64,000 nt of DNA from Flavobacterium sp. YJ01 (GCF_029320955.1 NZ_CP119757.1:2046001-2110000), one strand, 5' to 3'; positions 27,475 through 35,599 are shown, counted from the stretch's first letter. Numbers and translations: made by a program. Notes: generated from the letters alone by a model not told the origin.

Positions 27475-28049
27475 TGGCATTAATTCTTGAAAACATTGCT
27501 AAACACGTTTCTCTGACACCAGAAGAACAGGCACTTTTTTTATCTAAACTAGAAACCAATACTTACAAAGCCAAAACACTTTTACTGAACGCTGGCGAAG
27601 TCTGTAAACATTCGTATTTTGTAAACTCAGGTATTCTGAGAAGCTTCAATATCAACGATAATATTGTAGAACATGTTCTTTCTTTTGCTTGCGAAGGCTG
27701 GTGGATGAGCGATATGTACAGCTTTTTTTCGCAAAAACCAGGACAGCTTTTTATTGAAGTTTTGGAAGAAGCCGAAGTAGTTTCGTTATCGAAAGAAAAT
27801 CAAGAACAATTGTATCTTGAAATTCCAAAATTGGAGCGATTTTTTCGAATTTTAATTGAAAATTCATTGGTTGCAAATCAGCAGAGATTAATGGATAATT
27901 TGAGTTTACCTGCGGAAGAACGCTTTGAAAAATTCACTAAAAAATACGGAACATTGGTTCACAAAGTTCCTCAAAAACAAATCGCTTCTTTCATTGGCGT
28001 AACGCCCGAATTTTTCAGCAAAATGAAAGCTAGGCTTTTGAAGAAATAA
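27474..28049 (+). CDS. Crp/Fnr-family transcriptional regulator
   Basis: 191 residues. The N-terminal cyclic nucleotide-binding-like barrel (ALFLSKLETNTYKAKTLLLNAGEVCKHSYFVNSGILRSF) lacks the PRU-type phosphate cassette of true cAMP receptors. The linker helix carries NQQRLMDNLSLPAEERF, and the C-terminal winged helix (QIASFIGVTPEFFSKMKARLLKK) is short, as in Bacteroidota members. Overlap with the DUF6370 gene by TAATG implies coupled translation. Targets unknown. Confidence 0.88.
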   Translation: MALILENIAKHVSLTPEEQALFLSKLETNTYKAKTLLLNAGEVCKHSYFVNSGILRSFNINDNIVEHVLSFACEGWWMSDMYSFFSQKPGQLFIEVLEEAEVVSLSKENQEQLYLEIPKLERFFRILIENSLVANQQRLMDNLSLPAEERFEKFTKKYGTLVHKVPQKQIASFIGVTPEFFSKMKARLLKK

Positions 28050-28056
28050 AAGGTTT

Positions 28057-28202
28057 AGCCACAGATTTCACAGATTAGAAGGATTTTTTTTCGCCACGAA
28101 TTACACAAATTTTCACGAATTTCATTTTAATTTAATTTGTGAAAATTTGTGTAATTCGTGGCAACATTTTTTTAATCCTTTTAATCTGTGAAATCTGTGG
28201 CT
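28057..28202. repeat. Nested double hairpin repeat
   Basis: Outer arms 28057-28085 and 28174-28202 (AGCCACAGATTTCACAGATT core) pair at 28 of 29 positions. Inner arms 28093-28121 and 28134-28162 (GCCACGAATTACACAAATTT core) also pair at 28 of 29. The inner word matches the repeats near 8045 and 9013. It fills the spacer between the Crp-family gene and the aceA terminator. Confidence 0.8.
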
Positions 28203-28205
28203 ATA

Positions 28206-28234
28206 AAAAAGCCAGTTCAATGAAGTGGCTTTTC
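28206..28234 (-). terminator. Terminator of aceA (bidirectional)
   Basis: AAAAGCCA and TGGCTTTT form the stem, with TTCA/TGAA continuing it after a mismatch. On the minus strand it is followed by TTTTAT. It is 8 bases past the aceA stop. Confidence 0.75.
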
Positions 28235-28241
28235 TTTTGAA

Positions 28242-29522
28242 TTAAAATTGCTCAACCTCTGTAGAATGTTTCATTGCTGTTATGGCTGATTTTCCTAACA
28301 TTACTGTATTTTGAACGGCGTCGAAATAAGAAGTTCCTACAAAAGCTTGATGTTTTACTGCTCTAAATCCATTTTTTTGTAAAGCGAATTCGCGTTCCTG
28401 CAATTCAGAATATCCAGCCATTCCGCGTTCTTTGTACGCTTTAGACAATTCGAACATACTTGTATTCAAAGCGTGGAATCCTGCCAAAGTAATGAATTGG
28501 AAACTATATCCCATTGCTGCTAAATCTTCTCTAAATGTTTCCATTTCGTCAATTGATAATTTTGCTGCCCAATTGAAAGACGGAGAACAATTATAAGCCA
28601 GCATTTTATCTGGAAATTCTTTTTTCATTGCTTTTGCAAACTTTCTTGCATAATCTAAATCTGGATTACTGGTTTCCATCCAAATTAAATCAGCATAAGG
28701 TGCATAGCTTAAACCCCTTGCAATTCCCTGATCAATTCCGTTTTTTACATAGAAGAAACCTTCGGCAGTTTTTTCTCCAGTTAAAAACTTTCTATCTCTT
28801 GGATCCGCATCGCTTGTTAGTAAATTAGCTGCATCGGCATCTGTTCGAGCAACTATTAAAGTTGAAACGCCCATAACATCTGAAGCCAGACGTGCCGCAA
28901 TTAATTTATTAATCGCCTCTTGCGTTGGAACTAAAACCTTCCCGCCTAAGTGCCCGCATTTTTTAGCAGAACTTAATTGATCTTCAAAATGAACTCCAGA
29001 AGCTCCTGCTTCAATCATAGATTTCATCAATTCGAAAGCATTTAAGTTCCCGCCAAAACCTGCTTCAGCGTCAGCTACAATCGGAACTAAATAATCTTTT
29101 TTATCTCCAATATTATTTACAATCTGAATCTGATCGGCACGCAATAAAGCGTTGTTGATCTTTTTTACCACCATCGGAACGCTGTTTACTGGGTAAAGCG
29201 ATTGGTCAGGATACATTTCTCCGGCCAGATTTGCATCAGCAGCAACCTGCCATCCGCTTAAATATATCGCTTCTAAACCTGCATCAACTTCCTGAATCGC
29301 CTGATTTCCAGTCAACGCTCCCAAACCCGCAACATAATCCTGACTTTTTAACTTTCTCCATAATTTCTCAGCTCCCATTTTTGCAATAGAATGCTCAATT
29401 TTATAAGAACCCTGAAGCGTTACTACTTCGCTCGCAGTATAAGGACGCTCAACTCCTTTCCATCTCGGGTTCGTAATCCAATCATTAACCAATTCCTGAA
29501 TTCTGTCTTCTGTTGTTTTCAT
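28242..29522 (-). CDS. aceA: Isocitrate lyase
   Basis: Splits isocitrate into glyoxylate and succinate, the first reaction of the glyoxylate shunt. 426 residues, the usual bacterial length. The active-site signature KKCGHLGGK has the catalytic Cys189. ADAEAGFGG supplies Mg ligands, and the C-terminal region has NCSPSFNW. It lies downstream of aceB on the same strand, separated by 237 bases that hold an inverted repeat, so it may have its own promoter or be expressed by read-through. Confidence 0.96.
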   Translation of the reverse strand: MKTTEDRIQELVNDWITNPRWKGVERPYTASEVVTLQGSYKIEHSIAKMGAEKLWRKLKSQDYVAGLGALTGNQAIQEVDAGLEAIYLSGWQVAADANLAGEMYPDQSLYPVNSVPMVVKKINNALLRADQIQIVNNIGDKKDYLVPIVADAEAGFGGNLNAFELMKSMIEAGASGVHFEDQLSSAKKCGHLGGKVLVPTQEAINKLIAARLASDVMGVSTLIVARTDADAANLLTSDADPRDRKFLTGEKTAEGFFYVKNGIDQGIARGLSYAPYADLIWMETSNPDLDYARKFAKAMKKEFPDKMLAYNCSPSFNWAAKLSIDEMETFREDLAAMGYSFQFITLAGFHALNTSMFELSKAYKERGMAGYSELQEREFALQKNGFRAVKHQAFVGTSYFDAVQNTVMLGKSAITAMKHSTEVEQF

Positions 29523-29603
29523 AAGTATAGTTTAAGTGGTTAGTAAAGAATAGTTTTCAGTTCACAGTTAAAAGTTTTCAGTTTTTAACCGGATACGTTT
29601 TTT

Positions 29604-29751
29604 AAACACATAGAAACATAGTTAATCCTTGTGGCTAAAGGCGTTTCACTTGTTTCAATACATCTCGAAGCCTCGGGACTATGTGTGAAAAACTAGTTTT
29701 TTTCTTTTTCCTTTTTAAAGAAAAAATTAAAATCTATGTTTCTATGTGTTT
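29604..29751. repeat. Inverted repeat in the aceB-aceA spacer
   Basis: AAACACATAGAAACATAG (29604-29621) is repeated as its exact complement at 29734-29751. The interior is A/T-rich with a GCCTCGGGAC segment. A CAGTT-rich stretch (29552-29586) precedes it. It separates two genes of one pathway. Confidence 0.75.
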
Positions 29752-29759
29752 CAAATAAA

Positions 29760-31361
29760 TTATAAATATTTATAGCACGGAATCGTCAAGAAATCCACAA
29801 AGTGCAGGTTTACTACTAATCTTTCCAGCATTTTTTCGGCTAGTGGAAATTGTTGTTTTTCATAATTTTTCTCTCCTATTTCTTCCTTGATTTTTCTGAA
29901 TTCATCTAAAGCCAATTTGTGATAATAAGCCAAATCTAATTTTCGTCCATTATCCAAAATCACTTTATTTTGAAGCCATTGCCATAATTGCGATCTCGAA
30001 ATTTCGGCCGTTGCGGCATCTTCCATCAAATTGTGCAATGCGGCGGCACCTTGCCCGTTCAGCCATGAAGCCAAATACAATACTCCAACATTTATATTTT
30101 TTCGAACGCCATTTTCAGTAATGATTCCAATTGGTGGTTCAATCAAATCGGCTTCTGTAATTTTTCGATGTTCTCTTTTAATGTGAATCTGATTTGGAGT
30201 TGGCATTCCTTTATCAAAAATTTCTTTTGCAATTGCAACTAAATCCGGATGCGCTACCCAAGTTCCGTCGTGACCATTTCTAACTTCACGTTCTTTATCC
30301 GTTTTTACTTTTGCGAAAGCAATTGCATTTGCTTCTTCGTTATTTCGGATTGGAATTTGAGCTGCCATTCCGCCAATCGCATGAATGCCTCTTTTATGAC
30401 ATCTTTGGATTACCAAATTTGAATAGGCATTCATAAAAGGCGAAGTCATAGTTACCTGATCACGATCAGGAACAATGAATTTTGGATTTTTTCTAAACTT
30501 TTTGATGTAAGAGAAAATATAATCCCAACGCCCGCAGTTCAAGCCAACGATATGTTCTTTCAATTCGTAAATAATTTCGTCCAACTGAAAACTTGCCGTT
30601 ATAGTTTCAATTAAAACCGTTACTTTAATGGTTCCTCGTTTTAGATTTAGATAATCTTCTGTAAAATCAATTACATTATTCCACCAACGCGCTTCCAGAT
30701 AATGTTCTAATTTCGGAATGTAGAAATACGGTCCAGAATTGTTTTCTAAAAGTCGTTTATGATTATGAAAAACATACAACCCAAAATCTATCAAAGAACC
30801 CGAAACTTCATTTCCTTCAATTAGAACATGTTTTTCCGGCAGATGCAAACCTCTCGGACGTACAATTAACGTTGCTATTTTTTCATTTAAATGATACGAT
30901 TTCTGTTTAACCAAATCAGTAAACGTGATCGTTTTGTTTACCGCATCAATCAAATTTACCTGTCCGTCCATCAAGTTTTGCCAGGTTGGTGAAGTGCTGT
31001 CTTCAAAATCGGCCATAAAAGTCTTGGCACCAGAATTCAAAGCATTGATGATCATTTTACGATCAACGGGTCCAGTAATTTCCACTCTTCTGTCCAATAA
31101 ATCTTTCGGAATTTCACAAGCTGTCCAATTTCCTTCTCTGATGTTTTTAGTTTCAGGAATAAAAACCGGCATGATACCTTGATCAAAAGTGACTTGTTTT
31201 TGTTCTCTCTGTAAAAGCAATAGTTTTCGCTGTGATTCGAATTTTCTATGCAATTCAGTTATAAAAACAATCGCTTCTTCTGTCCAGATTTTTGGATAAC
31301 GAAGCTTCTTTTCGGCTAAAAATTCCATTGCCGTTTCGGTAATTTCTAATTGGTTTTTCAT
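29760..31361 (-). CDS. aceB: Malate synthase A
   Basis: Condenses glyoxylate with acetyl-CoA to malate, completing the glyoxylate shunt. 533 residues when started at the ATG at 31361 (KNQLEITETAMEFLAEKK), which equals the family length. Upstream in-frame ATGs at 31382 and 31421 would add 7 or 20 residues rich in Lys and Leu and not family-like. Recognised stretches are MADFEDSTSPTWQNL, GLNCGRWDYIFSYIKKF (signature), QIPIRNNEEAN and RNGHDGTWVAHP. Divergent from the RamB-like regulator at 31559. Confidence 0.95.
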   Translation of the reverse strand: MKNQLEITETAMEFLAEKKLRYPKIWTEEAIVFITELHRKFESQRKLLLLQREQKQVTFDQGIMPVFIPETKNIREGNWTACEIPKDLLDRRVEITGPVDRKMIINALNSGAKTFMADFEDSTSPTWQNLMDGQVNLIDAVNKTITFTDLVKQKSYHLNEKIATLIVRPRGLHLPEKHVLIEGNEVSGSLIDFGLYVFHNHKRLLENNSGPYFYIPKLEHYLEARWWNNVIDFTEDYLNLKRGTIKVTVLIETITASFQLDEIIYELKEHIVGLNCGRWDYIFSYIKKFRKNPKFIVPDRDQVTMTSPFMNAYSNLVIQRCHKRGIHAIGGMAAQIPIRNNEEANAIAFAKVKTDKEREVRNGHDGTWVAHPDLVAIAKEIFDKGMPTPNQIHIKREHRKITEADLIEPPIGIITENGVRKNINVGVLYLASWLNGQGAAALHNLMEDAATAEISRSQLWQWLQNKVILDNGRKLDLAYYHKLALDEFRKIKEEIGEKNYEKQQFPLAEKMLERLVVNLHFVDFLTIPCYKYL

Positions 31362-31490
31362 AGCTGTGGTTTTTAATTTCATTAGCAGCAATTGAATCGA
31401 TTTTATGTTTTTCAAAAACACAAATACATAACAAACTGATAATTAATATTTTCTACACCACAATATTAGAAAAAAGTTTTTTACAAAACA

Positions 31491-31504
31491 AGCGAACGTT
31501 CGCT
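31491..31504. promoter_or_regulatory. Perfect palindrome between aceB and its putative regulator
   Basis: AGCGAACGTTCGCT is a perfect 14-bp palindrome in an otherwise A/T-rich divergent spacer. It lies 20 bases before the regulator's -33 element (43 before its -7 element) and 130 bases before the aceB start. Candidate operator for the adjacent regulator. Confidence 0.65.
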
Positions 31505-31523
31505 AAAAATGAAAAATAATTTT

Positions 31524-31554
31524 TTGGCGATTATTTTTAGAATACCTATATTTG
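31524..31554 (+). promoter_or_regulatory. Promoter of the RamB-like regulator
   Basis: TTG at 31524-31526, a 20-base spacer, and TATATTTG at 31547-31554. The ATG follows only 4 bases later, so the transcript should start at or next to the ATG (leaderless). Confidence 0.75.
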
Positions 31555-31558
31555 GTTC

Positions 31559-33040
31559 ATGGATATCGAAAAAGACTATATAAAGCTGATCTTCGGATTA
31601 AAATTGAAGCAAGTCAGAACGCAAAAAAATCTGTCTCTTTTTGGCTTGGCCAAACTGACCAATCTTTCAAAATCGTATTTAAACGAGATTGAAAAGGGAA
31701 AAAAATATCCCAAAACAGATAAAATTCTGCTTCTTTGTGAACATTTGGACGTGACTTACGACCAAATGGTGTCTTTAAAACTTGACAATAACCTCGCGCC
31801 GATTGGCGAAATCTTGAAATCTGGGATTTTAAAAGAAATTCCGCTAGAGCTTTTCGGAATTCAGGAAGCCGATTTAATTGATATTATTGCTAATGCTCCT
31901 GCAAAAGTCAATGCTTTTATTAGTACGATTATCGAAATTGCACAGCATTATAATTTAAGCCGCGAAAGTTTCTTTTTGGCCGCTTTGCGTTCATATCAGG
32001 AAGCGCATAGCAATTATTTTGAAGATTTAGAAGAAAAAGTAATTGCATTTTCAAAGTCGTTTCAAATCAACCTGGATTCTAAAATCAGTATTGAAGAACT
32101 GGAAGCAATTTTAAAAGAAGAATACGAATACAACATTAAAGAAATTGCTTTTACAGATCAAGAAGCTTTGGGTGATCTTCGTTCGATTTATGTTCCTAAA
32201 AGCAAAACTTTATTACTTTCTACCGAACTTGACGCTCCGCAAAAAGCTTTTATTTTAGCTAAAGAAATAGCTTATAATTATCTAAAAATTTCCGATCGCT
32301 TATTGACTTTCAGTTGGATTAAGTTTGAAAATTTTGATCAGGTTTTGCACAACTTTTATGCTTCTTATTTTGCTGGTGCTTTATTATTGCCGAGAAAATT
32401 AGTGGTGGATAAAATCAATTTTTTTTTAGAAAATGAAAATCCGAAACCGGAAGAATTTGTTCAATTAATTGAAAGTTTTGAAGTTTCGCCTGAATCTTTT
32501 TATCAGCGATTGACCAATTTATTGCCAAAAGATTTTCAGCTAAAAAACCTCTTTTTCTTAAGATTATCTCACCGAATTGGTTCTGATGTTTACCAAATTA
32601 ATAAAGAATTACATATTACGCATCAACAGGAACCGCACGCCAACGAAACCAACGAACATTATTGCCGAAGATGGGTTTCGGTAAAAACGATTGATGAAGC
32701 CATCAAACAAAATAAATCTCATTTTTTTGATGCTCAAATTTCAAGTTATGCGAATAGCGGAAACGAATATTTAGTTTTTTCATCGGCCACAAAAGATCCT
32801 TTTTTACATGATACCATCCGAAGTATTTCGGTTGGAATTTTAATCAATCCGACAATGAAAAAGAAGTTCAAATTTATTGAAGGAAAACCTTTAGTAAAAA
32901 GAATTGTCGGCGTAACTTGCGAAACTTGCGCTGTTCAGGATTGTTTAGAAAGAGCTGCTCCGCCAATTGTTTTAGAAAGAAAGAAACGCCATGAGAATAC
33001 GGATGCTGTTGTTCAGCAATTTATGAATCAATATAGTTAG
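31559..33040 (+). CDS. XRE-family regulator with DUF2083 (RamB/ScfR type)
   Basis: 493 residues. An HTH_3 domain (about 10-65; LKLKQVRTQKNLSLFGLAKL, SKSYLNEIEKGKKYP) is followed by an IrrE-like region near 215-270 that lacks the HExxH zinc motif (LAKEIAYNYL in its place). A C-terminal DUF2083 domain ends in a cysteine motif, GVTCETCAVQDCLERAAPP. Relatives such as RamB in Corynebacterium control acetate and glyoxylate genes, and others sense short-chain acyl-CoAs. Its position divergent from aceB, with a palindrome between, fits that role. The effector is inferred. Confidence 0.88.
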   Translation: MDIEKDYIKLIFGLKLKQVRTQKNLSLFGLAKLTNLSKSYLNEIEKGKKYPKTDKILLLCEHLDVTYDQMVSLKLDNNLAPIGEILKSGILKEIPLELFGIQEADLIDIIANAPAKVNAFISTIIEIAQHYNLSRESFFLAALRSYQEAHSNYFEDLEEKVIAFSKSFQINLDSKISIEELEAILKEEYEYNIKEIAFTDQEALGDLRSIYVPKSKTLLLSTELDAPQKAFILAKEIAYNYLKISDRLLTFSWIKFENFDQVLHNFYASYFAGALLLPRKLVVDKINFFLENENPKPEEFVQLIESFEVSPESFYQRLTNLLPKDFQLKNLFFLRLSHRIGSDVYQINKELHITHQQEPHANETNEHYCRRWVSVKTIDEAIKQNKSHFFDAQISSYANSGNEYLVFSSATKDPFLHDTIRSISVGILINPTMKKKFKFIEGKPLVKRIVGVTCETCAVQDCLERAAPPIVLERKKRHENTDAVVQQFMNQYS

Positions 33041-33046
33041 AGTGCC

Positions 33047-33406
33047 ATGAAATATTTTGCCTTACTTTTTACTTTGCTTACTATTAACTTCAGTCAGAAA
33101 ACGGACAAACTTACTGGCCGTTATAATTATTTGATTGAAGATGAAGGCACTTATATACAGAAAGATAAAATTACTTTCAAGGACAGCATTTTTGCATTTG
33201 ACAACAAATACCTGCCAAAAGGAAAAGTTTCTTATGGAAATATAATACTGTTAGATAATTTTATCAATACTGATTTGATTATAAGCATTCCGAAAGATCA
33301 AATTACAAAAGATACAATTCCTTTTTTTATGCATGATAAGAAAAGTTCTGCTGCGAATTATCTTGATGAAGTTGTTGGGAAAGGGAAATTGATTAGGATT
33401 AAATAA
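33047..33406 (+). CDS. Small exported protein of unknown function
   Basis: 119 residues with a short hydrophobic N-terminus (KYFALLFTLLTINFS) that looks like a signal peptide. The mature part is beta-rich (GRYNYLIEDEGTYIQKDKITF). No known domain recognised. It starts 6 bases after the regulator, so it is probably co-transcribed with it. Confidence 0.6.
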   Translation: MKYFALLFTLLTINFSQKTDKLTGRYNYLIEDEGTYIQKDKITFKDSIFAFDNKYLPKGKVSYGNIILLDNFINTDLIISIPKDQITKDTIPFFMHDKKSSAANYLDEVVGKGKLIRIK

Positions 33407-33436
33407 TTTATTTCGGTCTTTTACCACACCCTTTTT

Positions 33437-33532
33437 TTTGTCATTCCGAGGAACGAGGAATCTCCCCCACAGTATGTCGCCAATCTTTGTCGAGCCACTT
33501 GGGGGAGATTCCTCGTTCCTCGGAATGACAAA
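33437..33532. repeat. Long hairpin repeat, GAGGAACGAG arm type
   Basis: Perfect 32-bp arms (33437-33468, 33501-33532; core TTCCGAGGAACGAGGAATCT). The design matches the hairpin at 25683-25784 but with different arm sequence, changed on both sides. The tail GGTTACTTTGAGGTAAAA follows. Confidence 0.85.
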
Positions 33533-33570
33533 TTATGTGGTTACTTTGAGGTAAAAAACATTGTAATTTC

Positions 33571-33645
33571 TAATCTTTGTAGAGTTACTTGCGAAGATTT
33601 CTCCTTCGTCGAAATGACAAACCATTTGGTTACTTTGAGGTAAAA
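33571..33645. repeat. Solo right half of the 25683-type hairpin
   Basis: Carries AATCTTTGTAGAG, AGATTTCTCCTTCGTCGAAA and the TGACAAA...GGTTACTTTGAGGTAAAA tail, but no left arm. It immediately follows the 33437 hairpin and duplicates its tail. Confidence 0.7.
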
Positions 33646-33700
33646 CCATTGAACCTCTGTAACTTTGTGCCTTTGAACCTTCTTATAAAAATAAAACTTC

Positions 33701-33788
33701 TCGCATAGCCCCGATAGAAGTGGAAATCCTTTTGTTTCTCGTTCCTTTAATGAGACACAAAAGATTGAAACGAATAGCGGGACTAAAC
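33701..33788 (-). repeat. Structured intergenic element, copy C
   Basis: On the minus strand this reads AGTCCCGCTATTCG ... AAAGGATTTCCACTTCTATCG. An internal stem pairs AATCTTTTGTGTCTC with GAGAAACAAAAGGATT around a loop. It is the most divergent copy: the closing stem of copies A and D is not preserved. The 33407-33936 spacer otherwise contains only the hairpin repeats and a word repeat at 33825-33849. Confidence 0.55.
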
Positions 33789-33861
33789 GTCTTCTGAAAA
33801 TGATACTTGTGCTCCAAAAAAAAACTTAGCATCTCAGCCACTTAGAACCTCAGAATCTTTT

Positions 33862-33877
33862 CTTAATCTACATTAAG
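33862..33877. promoter_or_regulatory. Palindrome upstream of the pirin promoter
   Basis: CTTAATCTACATTAAG, near-palindromic with CTTAA/TTAAG arms, ends 22 bases before the -7 element. The same site at the same spacing occurs before yceI (34815-34830). Confidence 0.6.
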
Positions 33878-33899
33878 TGCTTTTCGTTTACATCGACCG

Positions 33900-33907
33900 T
33901 ATCTTTG
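33900..33907 (+). promoter_or_regulatory. Promoter -7 element of the pirin gene
   Basis: TATCTTTG is an exact TAnnTTTG match 29 bases before the ATG at 33937. It follows the 33877 ATG of a longer frame, which is therefore not the start. Confidence 0.7.
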
Positions 33908-33936
33908 TACTATCAAAATCAATAAAAGACAAAATC

Positions 33937-34653
33937 ATGGAAAATATAGTATTGCACAAAGCAGAATCAAGAGGAAATGCAAATCACGGATGGTTAAACG
34001 CTTATCATAGCTTTAGTTTTGCGAGCTGGTACAATCCAGATAGAATTCAGTTTGGAGCGCTTCGTGTTTTGAACGATGATACAATTGCTGCCGGAATGGG
34101 TTTTGGAACTCACCCTCACGATAATATGGAAATTATTACGATTCCATTAGAAGGTGATTTGGCTCACAAAGACAGCATGGGAAACACTGAAGTAATCAAA
34201 AATGGTGACATTCAGGTTATGAGTGCAGGAACAGGAATTCAACATAGCGAGTTTAACCCAAATGCAGATCAGCAAACTAAATTATTGCAGATTTGGTTGT
34301 TTCCAAATAAAAGAAATGTTACACCACGTTATCAGCAGATTACTTTGGATGTTGCTGACAGACATAATAAATTGGCACAAGTTTTATCTCCAAATGCAGA
34401 TGATGAAGGAGTTTGGATTCACCAAGATGCGTGGTTTAATATGGGTAATTTTGATGCTGGAGTTACTGCAGAATATAAAATCAAAAAAGAAGGAAACGGA
34501 GTTTACGCTTTCGTTTTGAAAGGAAATGTAACCTTCAACGGTCAGGAATTAAATTCTCGTGATGCAGTTGGAATTTCAGGAACTGATGTTTTGAATATTA
34601 CAGCAAACACAGATGCTGAATTTTTATTAATGGACATTCCGATGAATTATTAA
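33937..34653 (+). CDS. Pirin family protein
   Basis: 238 residues from the ATG at 33937. Bicupin; the N-terminal cupin holds the metal motif FGTHPHDNMEIITIPLEGDLAHKDS, and ISAGTGIQHSEFN-like VMSAGTGIQHSEFNPN gives the fourth ligand. The second cupin (about 140-235) lacks a full metal set. Family members act as quercetin dioxygenase-like enzymes or redox-sensing proteins. The in-frame ATG at 33877 lies upstream of the promoter and inside the palindrome, and is not used. It appears co-regulated with yceI. Confidence 0.92.
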   Translation: MENIVLHKAESRGNANHGWLNAYHSFSFASWYNPDRIQFGALRVLNDDTIAAGMGFGTHPHDNMEIITIPLEGDLAHKDSMGNTEVIKNGDIQVMSAGTGIQHSEFNPNADQQTKLLQIWLFPNKRNVTPRYQQITLDVADRHNKLAQVLSPNADDEGVWIHQDAWFNMGNFDAGVTAEYKIKKEGNGVYAFVLKGNVTFNGQELNSRDAVGISGTDVLNITANTDAEFLLMDIPMNY

Positions 34654-34814
34654 TTCAAACAAAAACAATTAATACCTGTAACGCTGAAACGATAATAAAT
34701 CTGGAAATCAGATTATTATCGTTTCTTTTTTTACTTAAACTTTACACTAAACCGAAAAAGAAAACTTAAATTTATAGCTATAAGTTTCTTTAAAGAAATC
34801 TAAATCTTTCATTT

Positions 34815-34830
34815 CTTAATCTAGGTTAAG
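34815..34830. promoter_or_regulatory. Palindrome upstream of the yceI promoter
   Basis: CTTAATCTAGGTTAAG pairs along its whole length if one T-G pair is allowed. It ends 22 bases before the -7 element, as at the pirin gene; flanks TTCTTAATCTA and TTAAGTGCTT are shared as well. Confidence 0.65.
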
Positions 34831-34852
34831 TGCTTCAGGACAACTGTCATCG

Positions 34853-34860
34853 TAACTTTG
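34853..34860 (+). promoter_or_regulatory. Promoter -7 element of yceI
   Basis: TAACTTTG matches TAnnTTTG exactly, 43 bases before the start. Confidence 0.7.
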
Positions 34861-34903
34861 TCCTATCAAAATGAAATAAATTAATTATTAAAAAAATAAA
34901 ATT

Positions 34904-35437
34904 ATGGCAACTACAAAATGGTCAATTGACCCAACACATTCAGAAATTGGTTTTAAAGTTAAACACATGATGTTTACTAATGTTTCAGGAAAATTTGGAA
35001 CATACGACGCTACAATCACTACAGACGGAGACAACTTCGAAAATGCAGCAATCGAATTTTCTGCTGATGTCGCTTCAATCGATACTGCAAACGCAGACAG
35101 AGACGGACATTTAAGAAGTGGCGATTTCTTTGATGCTGAAAATCATCCAAAACTAACTTTCAAAGCTTCTTCTTTCAAAAAAATCAACGAAGGAAGCTAT
35201 GAAATTACTGGAGATTTAAACATTAAAGGTGTTTCTAAAAGCGTAACTTTTCCTGTAGAATATAGCGGAATCTTAACTGATCCTTGGGGAAATACAAAAG
35301 TAGGTTTAAGCATAGAAGGAAAAATTAATCGTAAAGATTGGGGTTTAAACTGGAACTCAGCTCTTGAAACTGGTGGTGTTTTGGTTGGAGAAGAAGTTCG
35401 CTTAAACATTGAATTACAATTTGTAAAACAAGCTTAA
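34904..35437 (+). CDS. YceI family lipid-binding protein
   Basis: 177 residues forming one lipocalin-like YceI barrel: KWSIDPTHSEIGFKVKHMMF, VSGKFGTYDA, RDGHLRSGDFFDAENHPKLTF, and the C-terminal WGNTKVGLSIEGKINRKDWGLNW. No signal peptide, so the protein is cytosolic, unlike E. coli YceI. The family binds isoprenoid or fatty amide ligands. Shares promoter architecture with pirin upstream, which suggests one regulator. Confidence 0.93.
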   Translation: MATTKWSIDPTHSEIGFKVKHMMFTNVSGKFGTYDATITTDGDNFENAAIEFSADVASIDTANADRDGHLRSGDFFDAENHPKLTFKASSFKKINEGSYEITGDLNIKGVSKSVTFPVEYSGILTDPWGNTKVGLSIEGKINRKDWGLNWNSALETGGVLVGEEVRLNIELQFVKQA

Positions 35438-35468
35438 TACTTTAAAAATAGGTTTTAATTTGGTTGGT

Positions 35469-35508
35469 AAAAAAGCCTGCACTTTTTCTCGGGAGTGCAG
35501 GCTTTTTT
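35469..35508 (+). terminator. Terminator of yceI
   Basis: AAAAAAGCCTGCACT pairs perfectly with AGTGCAGGCTTTTTT around a 10-base loop; T-run on both strands. Confidence 0.9.
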
Positions 35509-35522
35509 CCTTTTAGGAGCGT

Positions 35523-35594
35523 GGCTTCGACTTCGCTCAGCCTGACAATCGTACTCTTAAGATATCGTATGTCAGGCTGAGCGAAGTCGTAGCC
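35523..35594. repeat. Hairpin repeat, GACTTCGCTCAGCCTGAC arm type
   Basis: 24-base arms (35523-35546, 35571-35594) with one mismatch. It fills the spacer between convergent yceI and the AraC-family gene. A related arm occurs at 62975-63000. Confidence 0.85.
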
Positions 35595-35599
35595 CTTTT

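Noticed and set aside
29760..31361. Possible joint operon aceB-aceA without own aceA promoter
   Set aside because: The 237-base spacer with an inverted repeat leaves this open; I could not identify either a terminator after aceB or a consensus promoter before aceA, so no unit is asserted.
33877..33936. Upstream ATG for the pirin gene
   Set aside because: It falls within the operator-like palindrome and before the -7 element, so it would not be on the mRNA.
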